64,000 nucleotides of DNA, taken from Pseudoalteromonas aurantia 208. GTDB taxonomy: Bacteria; Pseudomonadota; Gammaproteobacteria; Enterobacterales; Alteromonadaceae. Below, piece by piece: positions 58,755 to 64,000 of the stretch. The DNA lies in the NCBI RefSeq assembly GCF_014858725.1, contig NZ_AQGV01000015.1, positions 1,203,805-1,267,804 on the forward strand, read 5' to 3'. The notes beneath the pieces are model-generated. The model had not been told where the DNA came from, did no database searches, and saw only the letters and a program-made list of their open reading frames with translations. A program made the translations under genes and the position numbers. Every line of letters begins with the position of its first letter. Positions within the stretch are counted from its first letter, which is position 1.

Positions 58755-59708
58755 GTGACGCAATTAACCCGCCTAAATAAATATATAAGCGAAACGGGAT
58801 TCTGTTCTCGTCGAGAAGCTGACAAACTTATAGAGTCAGGCCGAGTTAGGGTCAATAATGCTCTACCTGAAATGGGCGTAAAGGTGAGTGATTCCGATAC
58901 AATTACGGTAGACGGTAAGCCTCTAAAAGCGAAGCCTAAATGTGTATATATTGCGTACAATAAGCCTGTTGGGGTCACGTGCACGACAGAACGCAAAATT
59001 AGAAGTAATATTGTTAGCGCTATCGACTATCCTGAGCGTATTTTTCCAATCGGTCGATTAGACAGGCCTTCTGAGGGGCTCATTTTTCTGACGAACGAAG
59101 GTGATATCGTCAACAAAATATTGCGAGCGGGGAATAATCACGAAAAAGAATACGTGGTTACGGTTGATAGACCAATTAATAAACGGTTTATTGAACGAAT
59201 GGCTGGTGGAATTCCAATTTTAGACACAGTCACCAAAAAGTGTCAGGTGAAACAAACGTCGAATAAAGAGTTTGTGATTGTGCTAACTCAAGGGTTGAAT
59301 CGTCAGATCCGACGTATGTGCGAATATTTAGGCTATGAAGTTGAAACGTTAAAGCGTGTGCGTATTATGAACGTAAGAATGGAGGGTCTCAAATCGGGTC
59401 AGTGGCGTCATTTAACGCAAAAAGAAATGAATGAAATAAATAGCTCTATCGAATCGTCAGCTAAAACGGAAGAGGGCTCAATTGATCCAAATAAAAGGCC
59501 GGAAAGAAAGCCAAACGTTCACGATAAAGAGCAAGCTGATAGAAAAGGGGTTAATCGTGAAGAACATTCAAAGCCACAGCGAAATGACGTAAAAGCGCGG
59601 CATAAAGTTGAGAAAAGCGCGCCTAAACCTAAAAGAACGAATAATAAGGTGTCAACGACAAACAAGCCAGTTAAACGCAAAGGTGGCACACTATCACTGA
59701 AGAAATAA
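58755..59708 (+). CDS. rluF: 23S rRNA pseudouridine synthase RluF
   Basis: A 317-residue RluF-type enzyme that makes pseudouridine at 23S rRNA position 2604. An S4 RNA-binding domain (RLNKYISETGFCSRREADKL) is at ~6-60, followed by the catalytic GRLDRPSEGLIFLTNEGD (Asp ~102) and NRQIRRMCEYLGYEVETLKR. The last ~85 residues are a lysine-rich tail. Similarity to E. coli RluF (290 residues) is high by eye. The start is GTG at 58755; it has only a weak upstream site, AGGTAAGAG. A terminator at 59709-59730 follows. Confidence 0.93.
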   Translation: MTQLTRLNKYISETGFCSRREADKLIESGRVRVNNALPEMGVKVSDSDTITVDGKPLKAKPKCVYIAYNKPVGVTCTTERKIRSNIVSAIDYPERIFPIGRLDRPSEGLIFLTNEGDIVNKILRAGNNHEKEYVVTVDRPINKRFIERMAGGIPILDTVTKKCQVKQTSNKEFVIVLTQGLNRQIRRMCEYLGYEVETLKRVRIMNVRMEGLKSGQWRHLTQKEMNEINSSIESSAKTEEGSIDPNKRPERKPNVHDKEQADRKGVNREEHSKPQRNDVKARHKVEKSAPKPKRTNNKVSTTNKPVKRKGGTLSLKK

Positions 59709-59732
59709 TAAAAGGCCCAGAAGGGCCTTTTA
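59709..59732. terminator. Bidirectional terminator between rluF and the RND gene
   Basis: AAAAGGCCC, loop AGAA, then GGGCCTTTTATT: a 9-bp stem that overlaps the rluF stop side and serves both the rluF (+) and RND (-) transcripts. Confidence 0.85.
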
Positions 59733-59749
59733 TTGGTTTATGGGAAGAA

Positions 59750-62700
59750 CTAAGACGTACTCGCTTCGTGTTTAATGCCAAATAATAGACAATACATAAC
59801 AGGCACAAATACGAGAGTTAATATTGTTGCAAAGCCAAGTCCAAACATAATTGTGACCGCCATAGACTTGAAGAACACATCAAATAATAGTGGGATCATC
59901 CCTAAAATGGTCGTAATTGCCGCCATGGAGACTGGTCGAACTCGACTGACACCAGAGTCAAATACGGCCATGTAAGGTGGCTTGCCTTCTTGCAATTCTA
60001 GGTTGATTTGATCAACAAGCACGATACCATTTTTAATTAACATACCAGATAAACTTAATAGCCCAAGCAGTGCCATAAAACTGAAGGGCGCGTTGAGTGA
60101 GACTAGCCCTGCTGTTACACCGATAACCGCAAGTGGCACAGTTGACCATATTACTAATGGCTTTTTAACCGAGTTAAACAGCAATACGGTGATCATGAAC
60201 ATCGCCAAGTATCCGATAGGTAATGAACCAAAAATAGCCGTTTTTGCTTTTGACGATGATTCAAATTCGCCGCCCCAGCTCATTTCATAGCCATTAGGGA
60301 GTTCAATTGCTTCAATGTCATTACGCACGCGGTTAAATAGTTTTGCAGGTGTTTCGTCACCAATAACATTATGATCTGCCATAACGGTAATCGTGCGTTT
60401 TCTATCCCGCCGCATGATCAGTGGGTCTTCCCAGAGCACATTAAAATCGTCGACGATTTGGGTTATCGGAATGTATACATTGAGTAACGGGCTAAAGATC
60501 TGTAAATCACTGAGGTTTTCTATATTTTTACGCTCTTCTTCGGGAGAGCGCGCGACGATGGGCAACAATTGTGTACCATCTCTATACAGGCCAACTTTAT
60601 TACCAGACACACTGGTAAGCAGTAATTGATCAAGGTCTGATTTACTTATGCCTAATCGACGTGCTTTCTGCTCATTAAATTCAGGACGGATTACTTTGGT
60701 TCTTTGACGCCAATCGTCTCGAATATTAAACGCCTTAGGGTCTTTAGCGAGCATTATTTGAGCTTCTGCAGATAACCGACGAAGGATAACAGGATCAGGG
60801 CCTGAGAAGCGAGCTTCAATTTTTGCTTTGGTGGAAGGACCTATCTCCATACGTTTGATGTTTAACGTGCCAGTTAAGACATGCTGTTTTTCAAACTCTC
60901 TTAACTTCGCAATCATATTGGTGACCGCTTCACGGTTTTTAACACGGACAATGAGTTGTCCGTATGCGTCATATTGTTGCTCAGGAGAATACGTTAACAT
61001 GAATCGTGGGGCGCCTTGCCCAATTGTTGAGGTAACTTCCAGCACTAAATCGTCATTTTGCAAAAATCGTTCTATTTTAGCAAGATTATCAGCTGTACTA
61101 CGAATGTCAGCGCCTTGATAATGCCAATAGTCTACGTAAAACATAGGGGTGTTCGATGACGGAAAAAATGATTGTTTAACTGACTTAAATCCAAACAAAG
61201 ACAGGCCGAGTAACGCAATCATGATCATAACTGTAGATAGCCTGTATTTCAAAGCGGTGCTCAGTAGAGCTTTATAAAGCGTGAATATCATGCCTTGATA
61301 TGGGTCTTGCTGTTGTACTTCTTTACTTGCAATCGTCTCCTTAAAAAGTAAATCAGCAAAAAATGGCGTCAATGTAATCGCAGTAACCCAGCTTAACAAT
61401 AATGAAATAAGTAGCACCCAAAATAAAGAGCCTGCAAATTCGCCACTGGCATCACTACTTAGACCAATAGGAGCGAAAGCGGTAATGCCAATAACCGTTG
61501 CGCCTAATAAAGGCCACTTTGTTTGCTCCACAATATTGATGGCTGCTTGTAGCTTAGTTTGACCACGTTTTAAATTGATCAAAATTCCTTCAGTGACAAC
61601 AATGGCGTTATCGACCAGCATACCCAAAGCGATAATGAGTGCACCCAGAGAAATACGCTGTAGATCAATTGCAAATAGCTTCATAAAAATGAAAGTACCA
61701 AGGACTGTCAGAAGCAATACCGCACCAATTAATAAGCCACTTTTTACACCCATAAATAGTAATAAGACCACAATAACGATTGCCACGGCCTCGATAAGGC
61801 TGATTATAAATCCATCAACTGATTTTTGTACTTCATTAGGTTGGTGGTATACCACATTAATTTCGATGCCATGCGGTCGCTGATATTCTAGTGAAGCAAG
61901 GTGTGCCTCCATTGCTTGACCAATATCGACAACATTTACACCAGAGCTAAAAGAGACACCTACGAGTAGAGCTCGCTGTTCATTAAACCGTGTAATGTGC
62001 TGCGGAATTTCTGCATATTCACGACTCACGCTGGCAACATCACCTAAATATATAAGCTCTTTTGCGCCAGGTTTGGATATCAACAAATGTTCTAGTTCTG
62101 TAACATCTTGGAACTCTCCCGTTGGATGGAGGCGAATAGACTCGGCGCCAACTCTTATTTTTCCAGCATTTGAAACGCTGTTTTGCGCTTCTAAAAGTGA
62201 GAATATACGAGAAGGGGCAATACCGAGTTGAGACAACTTATGTGTCGCAATTTCTACAACTACTTGAGCTTGTTGTTCTCCTGCTACAGTGATTTTACTC
62301 ACCCCTTTAACCAATACAAGTTCACGCTTTAGATAATCAACATAGTCTTTGAGTTCATCGTAGGAGTATCCATCTCCTGTAACCGCATACATAACCCCAT
62401 ATACATCTGCAAAATCATCAATAACTTTAGGTGTGTAAACACCTGGTGGTAGGCTAGGGATTAGATCATTAACTTTACGGCGCAGTTCATCCCAAATTTG
62501 TTTAAGGTCATTCTTACGGTAGGTGCTCTTCATCTCAACGGATATTTGTGATTTTCCTGCGGATGAAATCGACGTAACGTAATCAACATAGGGGAGCTGT
62601 TGTATGGCATTCTCAATTGGAAAAGTGACCTCTTCTTCAACTTGTTGTGGAGAAGCGCCTGGGTACATTGTCACTATCATGGCTTTTTTTAAGGTAAATT

Positions 62701-62815
62701 CTGGGTCTTCAAGTTGGCCCAAACCAAAATAGGAAATCGCGCCAGCCAAGAGTAGCAGCAATGCAAACATCCAACTTATTACTTTGTTTTCAATTGACCA
62801 TTTAGCTAAGCTCAT
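59750..62815 (-). CDS. RND family efflux transporter permease
   Basis: A 1021-residue AcrB-type inner-membrane pump. The start MSLAKWSIENKVISWMFALL and the duplicated RND architecture (large periplasmic loops after TM1 and TM7) are clear. The proton-relay region in TM4 is LIIALGMLVDNAIVVTEGI, with Asp-Asn rather than the Asp-Asp of AcrB; this substitution occurs in other RND groups. FPIGLSSDASGEFAGSL follows. The start codon lies two bases after the adaptor stop, so the two genes are one transcript. The outer-membrane partner is not here. The substrate is unknown. Confidence 0.93.
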   Translation of the reverse strand: MSLAKWSIENKVISWMFALLLLLAGAISYFGLGQLEDPEFTLKKAMIVTMYPGASPQQVEEEVTFPIENAIQQLPYVDYVTSISSAGKSQISVEMKSTYRKNDLKQIWDELRRKVNDLIPSLPPGVYTPKVIDDFADVYGVMYAVTGDGYSYDELKDYVDYLKRELVLVKGVSKITVAGEQQAQVVVEIATHKLSQLGIAPSRIFSLLEAQNSVSNAGKIRVGAESIRLHPTGEFQDVTELEHLLISKPGAKELIYLGDVASVSREYAEIPQHITRFNEQRALLVGVSFSSGVNVVDIGQAMEAHLASLEYQRPHGIEINVVYHQPNEVQKSVDGFIISLIEAVAIVIVVLLLFMGVKSGLLIGAVLLLTVLGTFIFMKLFAIDLQRISLGALIIALGMLVDNAIVVTEGILINLKRGQTKLQAAINIVEQTKWPLLGATVIGITAFAPIGLSSDASGEFAGSLFWVLLISLLLSWVTAITLTPFFADLLFKETIASKEVQQQDPYQGMIFTLYKALLSTALKYRLSTVMIMIALLGLSLFGFKSVKQSFFPSSNTPMFYVDYWHYQGADIRSTADNLAKIERFLQNDDLVLEVTSTIGQGAPRFMLTYSPEQQYDAYGQLIVRVKNREAVTNMIAKLREFEKQHVLTGTLNIKRMEIGPSTKAKIEARFSGPDPVILRRLSAEAQIMLAKDPKAFNIRDDWRQRTKVIRPEFNEQKARRLGISKSDLDQLLLTSVSGNKVGLYRDGTQLLPIVARSPEEERKNIENLSDLQIFSPLLNVYIPITQIVDDFNVLWEDPLIMRRDRKRTITVMADHNVIGDETPAKLFNRVRNDIEAIELPNGYEMSWGGEFESSSKAKTAIFGSLPIGYLAMFMITVLLFNSVKKPLVIWSTVPLAVIGVTAGLVSLNAPFSFMALLGLLSLSGMLIKNGIVLVDQINLELQEGKPPYMAVFDSGVSRVRPVSMAAITTILGMIPLLFDVFFKSMAVTIMFGLGFATILTLVFVPVMYCLLFGIKHEASTS

Positions 62816-62817
62816 TG

Positions 62818-63897
62818 TTATAGCCCTCGTTCTTTAGCCCAAGGTCGTACTCTTAAACCTTGTTTTAAATGGTGTACACCCGCACCGACGACAATATCTG
62901 TGTTTGAAAGGCCTGATAATATTTCTATACCTTGGTCATACATATCACCCACAGTGACCGGATGCATAGAAATCGTCTGAGTTTGTTCGTTGTACAACCA
63001 TACATAGGCATTGTTAGCGAGTTGCTCTGTTTGCTTTGAAAAAACGGCTTCAACTGGAACAAACAGCTTTTTGGCAGGCAGCTTTGTTACTTTACTGTGA
63101 TCTATATATACATGACCACTCATGCCAGCAAGCAAATTAAAGTCCTTAGGTATTGGTAGGGTAAATACGACTTTGTAACTTAACGTCGCTGGATCTGCCT
63201 GTGTATCCCACTCTTTAATGGTCAGCTGATATGATTTAGACGGATAGCCGTCAAAAACTACACTGGGGTGATAATCTAGATCTTTATTAACACGAGCCAC
63301 CAACTTTTCTGGTACTTGTATGATCACATCCATCATGTCTCTGGTTTCTAGACGAAGGATGTTTTGCTTGGCGACCACACTTTCATAGTTTTTAACAAAC
63401 ACTTTAGCAATTGTGCCACTAAATGGTGCCCTCAACTCTGAGTTTTCAAGATTGGTTTTGGCAATTTTAAACGCAGACTCAGCGACTTGTTTGTTGGCAA
63501 GCGCTTGGTCAAATTCAGACTTGGTGGCGATTGATTTATCGAAGAGCGATTTTATCCGTGCTAGTTGTGAACGTGCCAATTCAAATTGTGCACTACGTTG
63601 CTCGTATTGTAACTGTAGATCCTCAGGGTCAAGTTTTGCAAGCAACTGGCCTTTATCAACATGCTGCCCAGCAAGAACTGGAAATGCAAGCAATTCACCA
63701 TTGACTCTAAATGCAAGATAAGAGCCTTGGTTAGCAACCACCTCAGCAGGAAAGCTGCGAACTAACCCTTGCTGGGAATCAGTCACGGTCACTAATTTTA
63801 CCGGTCTAATAACCTCGGCTTGTGAGTTCTGTTCTGTGGCATCTTGGCAGCCGAGCAATAAAAACAAGGCGATCGTAATAGCGGTGGACCTTAGCAT
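62818..63897 (-). CDS. RND periplasmic adaptor lipoprotein (membrane fusion protein)
   Basis: A 359-residue lipoprotein with lipobox LLGC at residues ~14-17. The adaptor layout follows: barrel-sandwich start (NQGSYLAFRVNGELLAFPVLAGQHVDKGQLLAKLDPED), a coiled-coil hairpin (~90-150), the other half (NSELRAPFSGTIAKVFVKNYE) and a beta-barrel. It links the inner-membrane pump to an outer-membrane channel. It is the first gene of the pair. The promoter region at 63898-64000 holds a direct repeat GCACGATA at 63940-63947 and 63955-63962 (15-bp spacing), a possible regulator site. Confidence 0.92.
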   Translation of the reverse strand: MLRSTAITIALFLLLGCQDATEQNSQAEVIRPVKLVTVTDSQQGLVRSFPAEVVANQGSYLAFRVNGELLAFPVLAGQHVDKGQLLAKLDPEDLQLQYEQRSAQFELARSQLARIKSLFDKSIATKSEFDQALANKQVAESAFKIAKTNLENSELRAPFSGTIAKVFVKNYESVVAKQNILRLETRDMMDVIIQVPEKLVARVNKDLDYHPSVVFDGYPSKSYQLTIKEWDTQADPATLSYKVVFTLPIPKDFNLLAGMSGHVYIDHSKVTKLPAKKLFVPVEAVFSKQTEQLANNAYVWLYNEQTQTISMHPVTVGDMYDQGIEILSGLSNTDIVVGAGVHHLKQGLRVRPWAKERGL

Positions 63898-64000
63898 GGT
63901 AAAACTCCATCTTAAATTCAGTGTATTAATAATTGTGGTGCACGATATAGAAAAGCACGATAAAATAAAAATTATATAATATTTGAATTTATATAAATAT

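Noticed and set aside
61570..61630. Asp-Asn in TM4 of the RND pump as a dead proton relay
   Set aside because: Non-AcrB RND groups often have this pattern, so loss of function cannot be claimed.
60630..63721. Several + strand open frames opposite the RND genes
   Set aside because: They are shadow frames of the well-supported RND pump and adaptor on the minus strand.

Overview
The window looks like chromosomal DNA from a marine gammaproteobacterium of the Alteromonadales, most like Pseudoalteromonas. This is inferred from gene content: TonB receptors, an AST arginine pathway fragment with a DUF1338 neighbour, zinc-independent ribosomal protein paralogs, a CPYC DsbB-like protein, and a low G+C content. 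No rRNA, tRNA, CRISPR array, prophage or complete insertion sequence was seen.

Layout. 1-340: 3' part of a cytochrome b562-type gene cut by the window edge. 467-7035: a three-gene locus in which a TonB-dependent receptor lies between two secreted proteins sharing discoidin-like, PKD and HELTH zinc-metallopeptidase (basic secretory protein type) domains. Palindromes of the form GGAACGTTCC precede it. 7159-7797: the zinc-starvation ribosomal proteins L36 and L31 behind a Zur-like box, flanked by two near-identical 19-bp direct repeats. 7818-11232: a small orphan gene, an HTH-like protein, a DapA homologue and an RhlE helicase. 11396-19117: an operon of a modular secreted adhesin-like protein, a large RHS/YD-repeat protein and a small membrane protein. 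19242-20927: a decayed Y1 (RAYT-type) transposase fragment, a GGGWT fibrinogen-like secreted protein, and a 195-bp MITE. 21001-25810: NYN protein, chemoreceptor, DsbB-like protein with a Zur-like palindrome upstream, and ZapE. 25904-28978: Crp-type regulator, nitroreductase, DMT transporter, GNAT and GST. 29126-36578: second MITE copy, AbgT transporter, small DUF proteins, RNase Z, DUF2252, an Lnb-domain protein and a lipoprotein. 36989-40789: DUF1338 protein, astA, astC and a divergent Lrp-type regulator. 40797-42713: GGDEF-EAL protein. 43180-55158: a complete, tightly packed glycogen/maltodextrin operon (CBM48 protein, malQ, glgB, glgX, glgP, glgC, glgA) ended by a strong terminator. 55303-58698: EAL-HDOD protein, DUF418 membrane protein and an orphan periplasmic binding protein. 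58755-59708: RluF. 59750-63897: an RND pump and its adaptor.

How genes work together. The glycogen operon covers ADP-glucose synthesis (GlgC), chain elongation (GlgA), branching (GlgB), phosphorolysis (GlgP), debranching (GlgX) and maltodextrin transfer (MalQ), so synthesis and breakdown are co-transcribed. The AST section carries AstC and AstA but no astD, astB or astE nearby. The TonB receptor and the two metallopeptidase-like proteins probably form a surface system that binds, cuts and imports an unknown glycosylated or peptide polymer.

The best candidates for something undescribed are the TonB/metallopeptidase locus, the split RHS operon, the Zur-like site before the DsbB-like gene, and the terminator embedded in a signal-peptide coding region. 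All functions come from reading motifs; no database search was run.
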